Origin: AC-32 sp038236705
GTDB lineage: Bacteria; Actinomycetota; Thermoleophilia; Gaiellales; Gaiellaceae
Direction: 5' to 3'
Assembly: GCA_038236705.1 (NCBI GenBank)
Contig: JBBRZN010000001.1
Span: forward strand, 1 to 64,000
Length of the DNA: 64,000 bases
Shown: positions 21,675-30,963 of the stretch, piece by piece
How positions within the stretch are numbered: position 1 is the stretch's first letter
Layout: each line of letters opens with the position of its first letter
The notes under the pieces: model-generated
Databases searched by the model: none
Told to the model about the DNA's origin: nothing
The model's input: only the letters and a program-made list of their open reading frames with translations
Position numbers and translations under genes: made by a program

Positions 21675-23603
21675 TCAGAGGCTCTGTGGGTCCACGTCCA
21701 CGACCGCGCTCAGCTTGGCCTTTCGCATCGCCGGAGCGGCCGCGGCGAGGAGCTGCGCCGCGCGGCCTGCCAAACGCCGCGGCTCGGTGGTCTTGGCAAC
21801 GAGCTGGGCCCGATGGCGTCCGCGCAGCCGGAGGAGCGGCGCGGGCCCGAGCAGCTCGCCGGCTCCCTCGAGCCCGGCCCGCAACTCCTCGAGCAGCGCC
21901 TGCGGCCCGCGTTCCGAGGGGCCGGAGACAAGCACGCGCACGATGTGACGGAACGGCGGGTAGCCGAGCTCCTTGCGGCGCGTGAGCTCGTCGGCCAGGA
22001 AGCGCGGCACGTCGTGTCGCGCGGCGAGCTCGAGCGGCCGCGCGTCGGGCTGGAAGCTCTGGACGATCACCTTCCCGGGCGCATCGCGGCCGCTGCGCCC
22101 GGCGAGCTGGGTCACGAGCTGGAAGGTGCGCTCCTCCGCGCGGAAGTCCGGCAACCCGAGCCCCGTGTCCGCGTCCACGACAGCCGCGAGCGCGACGCCT
22201 GCGAAGTGATGGCCCTTCGCGACCATCTGCGTTCCGAGGAGCACGACGCGATCGGCCTCGCGGAAGCGCCGCAGCGCCGCCGCCAGCTGCTCGGGATCGG
22301 AGGCGGTGTCGGCGTCGAGACGGATCAGCTCGAGCTCGGGCACCTTCGCCGCCAGCTCGCGCTCGAGGCGCTGCGTGCCCGCTCCGATGCGAGCGAGGTC
22401 GACCGAGCGGCAGACGGGGCACTCCGCGGGCGCGGACTCCGAGTGGCCGCAGTGGTGGCAGCGCAGCGACCCGTCGCGGTGGAGCACGAGCGCGACGTCG
22501 CAGTCGGGGCAGCGAAAGGTCGTGCCGCAGGCGCGGCAATGCAGCGCGGGCGCGATCCCGCGCCGGTTCAGGAGCAGGATCGCCTTGCCCCCGCTCTCGG
22601 CGAGCTTGCCGAGCTCGGCGAGTAGCGGCGCCGAGAGCGGGTAGCCGGCCTCGCGGCGCAGGTCGACGATCCGCACCGGCGGCAAACGCCCGCCCAGCCG
22701 CTCGCCGAGATCGAGCCGCTCGAGCCGCTCCCAGCTCTCCGGCCTCGGCGTCGCGCTGCCGTAGAGCGCCACCGCGCCTTCGAGCGCCGCCCGCTTGGCG
22801 GCCACCGTGCGCGCGTCGTAGCGCGGGTCGGACTCCTGCTTGTACGACGCGTCGTGCTCCTCGTCCACGCAGATCAGGCCGACTCCGCGCATCGGGGCGA
22901 AGATCGCCGAGCGCGCTCCGACCACCACGCGGGCCTCGCCGCTCGCGATGCGCTCGCGCTCGTCGCGCCGCTCCGCGTCGGTCAGCCCCGAGTGCAGGAT
23001 CGCGACGGAGTCGCCGAAGCGGGCGCGGAACCGTCCGACCGTCTGCGGCGCCAGGGCGATCTCCGGCACCAGCACGATCGTCCCGAGTCCGCGCTCGAGC
23101 GCGGCGGCCGCAGCCTGGAGGTAGACCTCCGTCTTGCCGCTGCCGGTGGCTCCGTAGAGCAGGAAGTGGCCGCCGCCCGCGTCCAGCGCTTCGACGACCT
23201 TCGACACCGCCGCCACCTGCGGGTCGCTCAGCCGCTCCGGAGCCGCCTCGCCTTCCAGCGACTGGCGCTCTCCGGGCGGTGCCTGCTCCTTGCGCCGCGC
23301 GCGCCGCACCGGCGCGACCAGCTCGAGCGCCCGGGCCGGAGTCGAGCCGTAGTACTCGGCGAGCCAGAGCGCGAGGTCGATCAGGGTCTCAGGCAGCTCG
23401 TGCACGACCCGCTCGACCGGAAGGGCCCTCACGCCCTCCGGCGGCGCGTCCACCACCTCGACCACGACGCCGCGCGCGCGCGAGCGTCCGAACGGCACGG
23501 ACACGACCGCGCCCTTGCCCACGCCCTCGGGCAGCTCGTAGGTGAACTCTCGCGCGCTGAGGGCGCGCGCGGTGACGAGGGGGACTACGGTGCCGAAACG
23601 CAC
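21675..23603 (-). CDS. priA: Primosomal protein N' (replication restart helicase)
   Basis: PriA restarts replication at collapsed forks. The 642-residue protein has an N-terminal DNA-binding domain, Walker A YGATGSGKTEVY, VDEEHDASYK, and the eight-cysteine zinc region CRACGTTFRCPDC...CHHCGHSESAPAECPVC in the helicase half. TDTGLGLPDFRAEERTFQL and GRSGRD follow. Some actinobacterial PriA lack helicase residues, but here the Walker motifs look complete. The start is a GTG. Confidence 0.95.
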   Translation of the reverse strand: MRFGTVVPLVTARALSAREFTYELPEGVGKGAVVSVPFGRSRARGVVVEVVDAPPEGVRALPVERVVHELPETLIDLALWLAEYYGSTPARALELVAPVRRARRKEQAPPGERQSLEGEAAPERLSDPQVAAVSKVVEALDAGGGHFLLYGATGSGKTEVYLQAAAAALERGLGTIVLVPEIALAPQTVGRFRARFGDSVAILHSGLTDAERRDERERIASGEARVVVGARSAIFAPMRGVGLICVDEEHDASYKQESDPRYDARTVAAKRAALEGAVALYGSATPRPESWERLERLDLGERLGGRLPPVRIVDLRREAGYPLSAPLLAELGKLAESGGKAILLLNRRGIAPALHCRACGTTFRCPDCDVALVLHRDGSLRCHHCGHSESAPAECPVCRSVDLARIGAGTQRLERELAAKVPELELIRLDADTASDPEQLAAALRRFREADRVVLLGTQMVAKGHHFAGVALAAVVDADTGLGLPDFRAEERTFQLVTQLAGRSGRDAPGKVIVQSFQPDARPLELAARHDVPRFLADELTRRKELGYPPFRHIVRVLVSGPSERGPQALLEELRAGLEGAGELLGPAPLLRLRGRHRAQLVAKTTEPRRLAGRAAQLLAAAAPAMRKAKLSAVVDVDPQSL

Positions 23604-23613
23604 ATCGCCGAGG

Positions 23614-24444
23614 CTAGACGCCGGCGGCGACGAGCACGAAGTCCGTGGCGAAGCCGAGCGTCAGTCCGAGCAGCAGGCCCCAGGCCGTAACGGTCTTGCT
23701 CGAGAAGAGCCGGCAGACGTTGAGCAGCTCCATCACGACGTAGAGGATCGAGCCGGCGGCGAGCGCGAGGAAGATCACCGAGACCGCGGTCGACGTCCAC
23801 GCCTGCCCGACCACGGTTCCGAAAAAGGTCGGAGCGCCGGCGATCACGCCCATCAACCCGAGGAAGCGCCAGCTCGGCGGCTCGGCGTCGCCCGAGAGTG
23901 GCGCGACGATGCCGAAGCCCTCGGTCGCGTTGTGGAGGCCGAAGCCGATCACGAGGACGTAGGCGAGACTGAGCTTGTCCTGCGCAGCCGACTGCCCGAT
24001 CGCGAGACCCTCGGAGAAGTTGTGCAGGCCGATCCCGGTCGCGATGAAGAGCGCGAGCCAGCGCGCGGGCGTCAGCCCCGTGAAGTTCGAGCGCTCGAGC
24101 TCCGACGCCGAAGCGGCGCCGGGGCCGATCAGGCTCCTGCGCCGGCGCATCTTCATCCAGGTGTCGTAGTAGACGAGGCTGAGCAGCCCGAACGCGAAAC
24201 CGCCGAAGGCGAGCGCGGCGAGCCACGAGAACCGCCCCCAGTCCGACGCGTTGAGCGCCTCCTCGACCGGCTCGATCACCTCGACGAGCACGTCCCAGAA
24301 GAGGAAAAGGAGGATTCCGGTGGCCATGGCGCTCAGGAAGGCCTTGAAGCCCTGGCCGACGTTGTGCAGCTTCCCCATCGGGAGGCCGATGAAGATCGTC
24401 AGGCCGGCGAGGCCCCCGAGGAGAAGGATCTGGGCAGACGACAC
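23614..24444 (-). CDS. ZIP-family divalent metal transporter
   Basis: ZIP proteins move zinc, iron or manganese into the cytoplasm. The 276-residue protein has about eight membrane helices. The two metal-binding helix motifs are GIGLHNFSEGLAIG and GFGLHNATEGFGI. A DtxR-type operator sits immediately before the GTG start, and a DtxR-family gene is divergent, so uptake is probably metal-repressed. The metal cannot be told from sequence alone. Confidence 0.9.
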   Translation of the reverse strand: MSSAQILLLGGLAGLTIFIGLPMGKLHNVGQGFKAFLSAMATGILLFLFWDVLVEVIEPVEEALNASDWGRFSWLAALAFGGFAFGLLSLVYYDTWMKMRRRRSLIGPGAASASELERSNFTGLTPARWLALFIATGIGLHNFSEGLAIGQSAAQDKLSLAYVLVIGFGLHNATEGFGIVAPLSGDAEPPSWRFLGLMGVIAGAPTFFGTVVGQAWTSTAVSVIFLALAAGSILYVVMELLNVCRLFSSKTVTAWGLLLGLTLGFATDFVLVAAGV

Positions 24445-24445
24445 G

Positions 24446-24463
24446 TGTAAGGCTCACCTTACA
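24446..24463. promoter_or_regulatory. DtxR-family operator between the ZIP gene and its regulator
   Basis: TGTAAGGCTCACCTTACA is a perfect inverted repeat with seven-base arms and a four-base centre, the shape of DtxR/IdeR/MntR boxes. It begins two bases before the ZIP start codon, so bound repressor would cover its ribosome binding site or promoter, and it lies 31 bases before the regulator gene. Confidence 0.85.
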
Positions 24464-24493
24464 AGAAGGTCTCGGCAGTAGAGTTGCCTGACC

Positions 24494-25180
24494 GTGGCGC
24501 AGGGGCACTCAATCGACGAATACCTCGAGACGATCTACTTCCTCGCCTTTCCGATCGGGGAGTACCGTCCGCAAACGCAGGGCGCGCCGACGCTTTCGGC
24601 CCGGGTGGCCGAGATGCTCGGAGTCTCCCGCGCCTCGGCCGGGGAGATGCTGAAGCGGCTCGAGGCGGAAGGGCTCGTCGAGCGGGGCGAGCACAAGGAG
24701 GCGATCCTGACGCCGTCCGGGCGCGAGCGGGCCGAGCGGGTCGTACGCAAGCACCGGCTGGTCGAGCGCCTGCTGACCGACTTCATGGGCTACACCCCCG
24801 CCGAGGCGCACGTCCACGCCGACGAGATCGGCGAGAGCTTCAGCGACGACATGATCGAGCGGGTCAGCGAGAAGCTCGGCCACCCGGACCGCTGCCCGCA
24901 CGGCTGGCCGGTGGACACCGACTTCGAGCAGGCCGAGAACCGGGAGCTCGCGGCGCTGTCCGAGCTCGGCCCGGGCACACGCGCCACGATCGTCCGCCTG
25001 GCCGAGCACGACGGCGAGCTCCTGCACTGGTTCTACGACCAGGGCTTCGTGCCCGGCACCGAGGTCGAGGTGCAGAAGACGCAGCCGGCGGCCGAGCAGC
25101 TGACCGTGCGCCTGGACGGCGGCGAGAAGACGATCGCCGAGAAGGCCGCCGCCGGCCTGTTCGTACGCCCGGCGAGCTAA
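24494..25180 (+). CDS. DtxR/MntR-family metal-dependent repressor
   Basis: The 228-residue protein has an N-terminal winged helix (SIDEYLETIYFLAF, then RVAEMLGVSRASAGEMLKRLEAEGLV), a dimerisation and metal-binding domain with HRLVERLLTDFMGY, ADEIGESFSDDMIE and LGHPDRCPHG, and a C-terminal FeoA/SH3-like domain (LSELGPGTRATIVRL to the end). This is the three-domain IdeR/DtxR layout, against two domains in classical MntR. The start is a GTG with little leader. It probably regulates the divergent ZIP transporter. Confidence 0.9.
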   Translation: MAQGHSIDEYLETIYFLAFPIGEYRPQTQGAPTLSARVAEMLGVSRASAGEMLKRLEAEGLVERGEHKEAILTPSGRERAERVVRKHRLVERLLTDFMGYTPAEAHVHADEIGESFSDDMIERVSEKLGHPDRCPHGWPVDTDFEQAENRELAALSELGPGTRATIVRLAEHDGELLHWFYDQGFVPGTEVEVQKTQPAAEQLTVRLDGGEKTIAEKAAAGLFVRPAS

Positions 25181-25200
25181 CGGGCGGCGTCTCCTCTCAA

Positions 25201-25282
25201 GTAACAGACTGTTACTAGGATCGAACCCGTCGGAACCGTGTCTCCGGGCGGATTCAAGCCCGGGTAAGTAACAGACTGTTAC
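25201..25282. promoter_or_regulatory. Two identical 15-bp palindromes in a convergent gap
   Basis: GTAACAGACTGTTAC occurs at 25201-25215 and 25268-25282, each preceded by A and set 67 bp apart. Arms of seven bases around one central base suit a dimeric DNA-binding protein (TetR-like) better than an RNA hairpin. The gap (25181-25332) lies between the 3' ends of the dtxR-type gene and metK, where no promoter is expected, and I see no gene in it. Confidence 0.6.
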
Positions 25283-25332
25283 CTGGTATCGAGGGTGCGC
25301 GCGGGGTCGACGCCTCCCGTGCGGCGACTCGC

Positions 25333-26580
25333 CTACGCCGTGGCCTGAGCCGTCATGCCGGCCGCGGATCGGAGCGCATCGGCCTTGTCCGTGCGCTCCC
25401 AGGTGAAGTCGTGGTCGTCACGGCCGAAGTGGCCGTAGGCCGCGGTCTTCGCGTAGATCGGGCGACGTAGGTCGAGGTCGCGCAGGATCGCGGAGGGACG
25501 CAGGTCGAAGTGCTCGGCTATCAGCTCCTCGATCCGCGGCACCGAGATGTGCTCGGTGCCGAACGTGCGCACGGCGATCGAGACCGGCTTGGCGACGCCG
25601 ATCGCGTAGGCGACGTTGACCTCGCAGCGATCGGCGAGCTCCGCCGCGACGACATTCTTCGCCACGTAGCGCGCGGCGTAGGCCGCCGAGCGGTCGACCT
25701 TCGTCGGATCCTTGCCCGAGAACGCGCCGCCGCCGTGCCTGGCCGACCCGCCGTAGGTGTCGACGATGATCTTGCGGCCGGTGAGGCCGGTGTCGCCCAT
25801 CGGCCCGCCGATCACGAACTTGCCGGTCGGGTTGACGTAGACGAAGTCGCGCTCCTGGAGACGCTTCTCGTCGTAGAGATCGGGCGGCAGGATCGGGTGA
25901 AGGACGCGCTCGATCAGGTCGGGCTTGATCAGCGTCTCGGCGTCGCAGCCGTCGGCGTGCTGGGTCGAAACGAGGATCTGCTCGATCTCGACCGGCGACT
26001 GCCGCCCCTCGTCGACCACCTCGTAGCGAACCGTCACCTGCGCCTTGCCGTCGGGCCGCAGATAGGGCAGGTCGCCGACCTTGCGCACCTCGGCGAGCCG
26101 CTTGCAGATCTTGTGGGCGAGCATGATCGGGAGCGGCATCAGCTCCGGCGTCTCGCGCGTCGCGTAGCCGAACATCATCCCCTGGTCGCCCGCGCCCGCC
26201 TGGTCGAGCGGATCGTCGTCGGCCGGGTCGTGCTGCGTCTCGTAGGAGGAGTCGACGCCCTGCGCGATGTCGGGCGACTGCTCGTCGATCGCCACGACGA
26301 CGCCGCAGGTGTTGGCGTCGAAGCCCCACTCCGAGTGTGTGTAGCCGATCTCCGCGATCTTCTTGCGCACGAGCGAGGGAATGTCGACGTACGTCTCGGT
26401 CGTGATCTCGCCGGCCACGACGACGAGGCCGGTCGTGATCAGTGTCTCGCAGGCGACGCGGCCGGTCGGGTCGTCGGCGAGCACCGCGTCCAGCACGGTG
26501 TCCGAGACCTGGTCGGCGATCTTGTCCGGATGACCCTCGGTGACCGACTCCGAGGAGAAGAGAAAGTCGCGTGTCGCCAC
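25333..26580 (-). CDS. metK: S-adenosylmethionine synthetase
   Basis: MetK makes SAM from methionine and ATP. The 415-residue protein shows TEGHPDKIADQ, the signature GAGDQGMMFGYA and GGGAFSGKDPTKVDRSAAY. All are intact and length is near the usual 390-410. The start is a GTG. It follows the lipoprotein gene by ten bases. Confidence 0.97.
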   Translation of the reverse strand: MATRDFLFSSESVTEGHPDKIADQVSDTVLDAVLADDPTGRVACETLITTGLVVVAGEITTETYVDIPSLVRKKIAEIGYTHSEWGFDANTCGVVVAIDEQSPDIAQGVDSSYETQHDPADDDPLDQAGAGDQGMMFGYATRETPELMPLPIMLAHKICKRLAEVRKVGDLPYLRPDGKAQVTVRYEVVDEGRQSPVEIEQILVSTQHADGCDAETLIKPDLIERVLHPILPPDLYDEKRLQERDFVYVNPTGKFVIGGPMGDTGLTGRKIIVDTYGGSARHGGGAFSGKDPTKVDRSAAYAARYVAKNVVAAELADRCEVNVAYAIGVAKPVSIAVRTFGTEHISVPRIEELIAEHFDLRPSAILRDLDLRRPIYAKTAAYGHFGRDDHDFTWERTDKADALRSAAGMTAQATA

Positions 26581-26590
26581 GCGCCGCAGG

Positions 26591-28072
26591 CTACTTGATC
26601 TCTAGAAACGCATCGAAGGTTCTCGCGCTGCCCGAGCCTTCCGACCAGGCCAGGAACGAGCGGAGCGGCCGGACGTTCTCGGTCACCTCTGCGGGCGGGG
26701 TCTGCCCGGCGAGCCCCGCGAGCCCCTCCAGCAGCGGAATCGAGTTCTTCAGGTCGAGGTAGAAGAAGCCGCCCGTCGAGTCCGGCATCTCGGCCGCGGA
26801 CTTGGCCTGCTTGAAGTCGGCGCTGTCGCTGAGCTTCGATCCATTGCCGTAGTTGGCAATCCCGTTGACCCCGCTCGTGACCAGCACCTTGTCGCCGAGG
26901 CCGCCGTAGTGGATCGCGATCTGGCCGAGGTTGATCGTCTTCACGTCGTGGCCGTCCTGTTTCCCCGGCTGCACCTGGGCGCCGGTGGTGGCGGCGAGCC
27001 GGGCGGCCAGCCGGTCGAGGGTCGAGAGCGCCGCGGCCTGGTCCTTCGTCTCGAGCGCGAGGGTCACCTCGGGGATGCCGGCACCCGGGCGCACGTAGAG
27101 CGCGACCTCGTTGTGGAGCAGCGCGAGGATGTCGTCGAAGGAGACGCCGAGCCCGGCCTCGATCTGCTGCAAGGCCTGCCCGACGGTCGGGTTGGACTTG
27201 AGCTTCTTGAGCTGGTTGGTGGTGCCCGCGCCGCGGAAGTCGAGGAACGCGAGCGCGTCGCCGGGAACGCCGTCGAGCAGCTTCGACGAGAACTCGCCGC
27301 CGCCGAGGTTGCCGCCGCTCGACGCTCCGCGCGCGCGGATCCCGTCGCTCTCGGCGCTCGTCGAGGCCGCGACGAAGTCCAGGTTGTCGAGGCCAAGCGT
27401 CGAGGGGTCGAACGGGGTGCCGCTCTTCTGCGACTGGGCCCGGATCAGCTCGTTCAGCTGCCGGCCGTCGACGTACGCCTTGGCGAGCGCCTCGCCGGGG
27501 AGCTTCGCCAGCGCCTCCTTGAAGGTGCTGTCGTCCGAGAGCGCCGTGCCGCCGCTGCCCTTGAGCGCGGCGTCGATCTGCGCCTGGGTCTCGGCGACCG
27601 CGTACCAGCCGTCGTCGATCTCCTTGTAGACCGCCGGCTTCGGGTTCTTGTCGTTGGCGTTCAGCTTCGCGATGAGCGCCTTGAACTTGGCCGCGTCCTT
27701 GGGCTTCGTCAGCCCGACGGCCGAGGTCTGCTTGGCGCCCGGGCCGGACACGACCACGACGTCGACCTCCGGGCCAAGCGCCGGCTTGACGTCCTTCTCG
27801 TAGTCGACGCCGTTGTCGGCCAGGCCCTGCCTCAGCTGGGCCAGCGCCTTGCTGCGGCCCGGGAACTTCTTCGAGAGCGTGTCGACCTGTTGCCACTGGC
27901 TCGAGCCGAGGTCGCTGTCGAGCGCGACGAAGGCGAGGGCACCGGATCGGACGAGCTTCGAGCCCGACTCGCCGGAGGCCGAGGTCGTCGCGCTGCCGCC
28001 GCCGCAGCCGGCCACGACCACGGCCAGCGTCGCCAGGAGCGCTGCGGTCAGAAAACGAGGCGTGCGCGTCAT
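26591..28072 (-). CDS. DUF3352-like lipoprotein
   Basis: The 493-residue protein starts with a signal peptide and the lipobox VVVAGC near residue 23. It resembles DUF3352 proteins, which occur as extracytoplasmic proteins of unknown function, with repeated halves of the form ALAFVALDSD...VDVVVV and DALAFLDFRG...VALYVRPG. The ATG overlaps the gpsA stop as ATGA. Its place between gpsA and metK gives no clear role. Confidence 0.7.
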   Translation of the reverse strand: MTRTPRFLTAALLATLAVVVAGCGGGSATTSASGESGSKLVRSGALAFVALDSDLGSSQWQQVDTLSKKFPGRSKALAQLRQGLADNGVDYEKDVKPALGPEVDVVVVSGPGAKQTSAVGLTKPKDAAKFKALIAKLNANDKNPKPAVYKEIDDGWYAVAETQAQIDAALKGSGGTALSDDSTFKEALAKLPGEALAKAYVDGRQLNELIRAQSQKSGTPFDPSTLGLDNLDFVAASTSAESDGIRARGASSGGNLGGGEFSSKLLDGVPGDALAFLDFRGAGTTNQLKKLKSNPTVGQALQQIEAGLGVSFDDILALLHNEVALYVRPGAGIPEVTLALETKDQAAALSTLDRLAARLAATTGAQVQPGKQDGHDVKTINLGQIAIHYGGLGDKVLVTSGVNGIANYGNGSKLSDSADFKQAKSAAEMPDSTGGFFYLDLKNSIPLLEGLAGLAGQTPPAEVTENVRPLRSFLAWSEGSGSARTFDAFLEIK

Positions 28073-29022
28073 TCGCGGGTCGGTTGGCGGCCCATCAGAC
28101 TCCCAGCTAACTCGTTCAAATCCTCTCCGTCAAGCACCCTACAGACACCCTCGGTGATCGGCAGCTCGATTCCGAGCCGCCGCGAGAGATCGCGGAGGAC
28201 CGGAGCGGTGGTCAGCCCTTCCACGGTGCCGATCTGCGCGGCCGCGTCCTCGGGCGAGGCGCCTCTGGCGATCAGCTCGCCCGCCTGCCGGTTGCGGCCG
28301 TGGCGGCTCCAGCAGGTGACGATCAGGTCGCCCATCCCGGCGAGGCCGGAAAAAGTCTCGCTGCGGGCGCCACAGGCCTCGCCCAGGCGCGCCATCTCGG
28401 CGAGGCCGCGCGCGATCAGCGCCGCCTTCGCGTTGTCCCCGAGCCCGAGCCCGTCCACGCCTCCGGCGGCGAGCGCCATCACGTTCTTGGCTGCGGCGCA
28501 CAGCTCGACGCCGACGACGTCCTCGTTCACGTAGACCCGGAAGGTAAGCGAGTTGACCGCCTCCTGGAGCTCGAGCGCGAGCCCGTGGTCCTTGCTGGCG
28601 ATCACGGCTGCCGCCGGCAGGCCGTCGGCGATCTCCTCCGCGAAGTTCGGCCCGGAGAGCACCGCGGCGCCACGGCGCTCGACGAGCTCGGAGAGACGCT
28701 CGCCGGTCTCCGGGTCGAGCCCTTTCGTCAGGCTCAGCACGGGCGCCGCGCCCGGCAGCGCGCGCACGACCTGACCGAACGCCTGGCTCGGCACCGCGAT
28801 CACGTGCAGGTCGGCCCCCGCGAGCGAGGGGTCGTCGACGGTGGTCGCGGAGACACCGGAGAGATCGGCGGTCGGGAGGTGGCGCGGGTTGTGGCCGGTT
28901 TCCTCGATCGCCCGCGCCTGCTCGGGGTCGCGACAGGCGAGCGTGACGTCGTGCCCACGGGCGGCGAGCAGGCTGCTGAACGCCGTCCCCCACGCCCCGG
29001 CGCCTACGACTGCCGCCTTCAT
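28069..29022 (-). CDS. gpsA: Glycerol-3-phosphate dehydrogenase [NAD(P)+]
   Basis: GpsA reduces dihydroxyacetone phosphate to sn-glycerol 3-phosphate for phospholipids. The 317-residue protein has the nucleotide site VVGAGAWGTAFS, LSGPNFAEEIA, ELCAAAKNVMALAAG with the catalytic Lys, and GLAGMGDLIVTC. It overlaps der and the downstream lipoprotein by ATGA; der-gpsA is a common pair. Confidence 0.96.
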   Translation of the reverse strand: MKAAVVGAGAWGTAFSSLLAARGHDVTLACRDPEQARAIEETGHNPRHLPTADLSGVSATTVDDPSLAGADLHVIAVPSQAFGQVVRALPGAAPVLSLTKGLDPETGERLSELVERRGAAVLSGPNFAEEIADGLPAAAVIASKDHGLALELQEAVNSLTFRVYVNEDVVGVELCAAAKNVMALAAGGVDGLGLGDNAKAALIARGLAEMARLGEACGARSETFSGLAGMGDLIVTCWSRHGRNRQAGELIARGASPEDAAAQIGTVEGLTTAPVLRDLSRRLGIELPITEGVCRVLDGEDLNELAGSLMGRQPTRE

Positions 29023-30326
29023 GACTTCCTCACGAAATCGATCGACACCGGCACGCCCTCGAGCTGAAAGCGCTCGCGCAGCTGGTTCTCCACCCAGTAG
29101 CCGTAGTCGCGCGTGATCAAGGCCGGATCGTTGACGAAGAAGCGGAAGCGCGGCGGCCGCGTCTGCACCTGTGTCCCGTAGAGCAGGTTGAGGCGCTTGC
29201 CGGCCTTGGAAGGCGGCTCGCGCGCCTCCCGCAACTCGGCCAGGAACCGGTTGAGCTCGGGCGTCGGAATGCGGCTCGTGTGCTTCTCGAAAAGCTGTTC
29301 GACCCGGTCGAGCAGGCGGCTGATCCCGCGTCCGGTCCTGACGGAGACCGTGACGATCGGAGGTCGCTGGCGCAGGCGCGAGAGGAGCCGGTCGCGCACG
29401 TCTTCGAGCACGATCTGCCCGATGTCCCATTTCGAGAGCACGACGATCGTCGAGCTCTGCGCCTTGCGGGCGATGTCGGCGACGGCGAGATCCTGGTCGA
29501 CGAGCCCTTCGCTCGCGTCCACGAGCACGAGTGCCACGTCGGCCCGCTCGGCCGCCGCGAGCGCCCGCAGCTCCGAGTAGTACTCGATCCCCTGGCGCTG
29601 CTTGCGCTTGCGGCGAATCCCCGCGGTGTCCACGAGCACGAAGGTTCGCTCGCCACGCTGGAGGACGGTGTCGATCGAGTCGCGCGTCGTGCCGGGCACC
29701 TCGGAGACGATCACGCGCTCCTCACCGAGCAGCGCGTTCAGGAGGCTCGACTTGCCCACGTTGGGGCGGCCGAGGATCGCGACGCGGATCGCGTCCTCGC
29801 CCACCTCCTGCGGGCCGGCCCCCGGGAGCATCGAGATGACCGCGTCGAGCAGGTCGCCCGTGCCGTGGCCGTGGTGCGCCGAGACGGGAACGGGATCGCC
29901 GAGCCCGAGGCGGTGGAACTCGAGCGCGAGCGTGTCCTGGCCGGGATCGTCGATCTTGTTCGCCAGCAGGAGCACCGGCTTGTGCGAGTGGCGCAGGATT
30001 CCCGCAAGCTCTTCGTCCCCCGGGGTCACGCCCGCGCGCGCGTCGACGACGAAGAGCACGAGGTCGGACTCGGCGATCGCGGTCCGAGCCTGGTCGGCGA
30101 TCGAGCGCGTGATCGGCGAGGGGTCGGCGATGTCCAGGCCGCCGGTGTCGATCAGGCGGAAGCGCTGGCCGTTCCAGTCGGCGACGAGCTCGTTGCGGTC
30201 GCGCGTCACCCCCGGTGTCTCGTGGACGACAGTCGCGCGCGATTCGGTCAGCCGGTTGACGAGCGTCGACTTCCCGACGTTCGGAAACCCAACAACAGCA
30301 ACGGTTCCCGCCAGCTCGTCACGCAT
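29019..30326 (-). CDS. der: Ribosome assembly GTPase Der (EngA)
   Basis: Der has two GTPase domains in tandem and acts in 50S assembly. G1 motifs are GFPNVGKST (near 13) and GRPNVGKSS (near 185), with DTGGLD, NKIDD, DTAGIRRK and SKWD. A C-terminal KH-like domain ends FVRKS. The 435-residue length is normal. Confidence 0.97.
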   Translation of the reverse strand: MRDELAGTVAVVGFPNVGKSTLVNRLTESRATVVHETPGVTRDRNELVADWNGQRFRLIDTGGLDIADPSPITRSIADQARTAIAESDLVLFVVDARAGVTPGDEELAGILRHSHKPVLLLANKIDDPGQDTLALEFHRLGLGDPVPVSAHHGHGTGDLLDAVISMLPGAGPQEVGEDAIRVAILGRPNVGKSSLLNALLGEERVIVSEVPGTTRDSIDTVLQRGERTFVLVDTAGIRRKRKQRQGIEYYSELRALAAAERADVALVLVDASEGLVDQDLAVADIARKAQSSTIVVLSKWDIGQIVLEDVRDRLLSRLRQRPPIVTVSVRTGRGISRLLDRVEQLFEKHTSRIPTPELNRFLAELREAREPPSKAGKRLNLLYGTQVQTRPPRFRFFVNDPALITRDYGYWVENQLRERFQLEGVPVSIDFVRKS

Positions 30327-30330
30327 GGCC

Positions 30331-30963
30331 TCAGACCGGCTGGCGGGCCCGGACCAGCTCTTCGATCTGGGTGACCACGTCCTCGACGTCGAGGTCGGTC
30401 GTGTCGATCTGGACGGCGTCCTCGGCCGGGCGCATGCGTGCCGCGTCGCTCTCGTCGCGCAGGCGCAGGTCGGTTGCGAGCGCGTCGGCGCCGATCTCGG
30501 GTCGTTCGGCCAGCCGCCGGCTCGCGCGCACGCCCCGCTCGGCGTTCAGGTAGATCTTGACCTCGGCCTGAGGGGCGACGACTGTGCCGATGTCGCGACC
30601 CTCGATGACGACGTTGCCGTCGTCGGCGAGCTCCTGCTGCCTCACCCGCATCACGGCCCTCACTGCCGGGTGCCGCGCGACGACGGGGACGAGGCTGTCG
30701 ATGTCGGCCTTGCGAATCGAGGAGGTGACGTCGGTGTCGGCGATCCACACGCGTCGCTGCTCGTCGAAGCTGACCGGGTTGTCGGCGGCGAGCTCGCCGA
30801 GCTGCTCGCCCTGCGCCAGCGGCACGCTCTGCTGCCGAGCCAGCCAGGTGAGCGCGCGGTACATCGCGCCGGTATCGAGGTAGCGGAAGCCCAGCCGCTC
30901 GGCGAGGCGCCGAGCGACCGTGCTCTTGCCGGCCCCGGCGGGCCCGTCGATGGCGACAATCAT
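30331..30963 (-). CDS. cmk: Cytidylate kinase
   Basis: Cmk phosphorylates CMP and dCMP. The 210-residue protein starts MIVAIDGPAGAGKSTVARRL with the P-loop, followed by LDTGAMYRALT, VVIEGRDIGTVV and ERPEIGADAL. The ATG at 30963 overlaps the aroA stop by ATGA. The aroA-cmk-der order is widely conserved. Confidence 0.96.
   Translation of the reverse strand: MIVAIDGPAGAGKSTVARRLAERLGFRYLDTGAMYRALTWLARQQSVPLAQGEQLGELAADNPVSFDEQRRVWIADTDVTSSIRKADIDSLVPVVARHPAVRAVMRVRQQELADDGNVVIEGRDIGTVVAPQAEVKIYLNAERGVRASRRLAERPEIGADALATDLRLRDESDAARMRPAEDAVQIDTTDLDVEDVVTQIEELVRARQPV

Noticed and set aside
20413..21948. Long plus-strand open frame over fmt, def and priA
   Set aside because: It is a shadow of high-GC genes; it lacks family sequence, and the minus-strand genes are certain.
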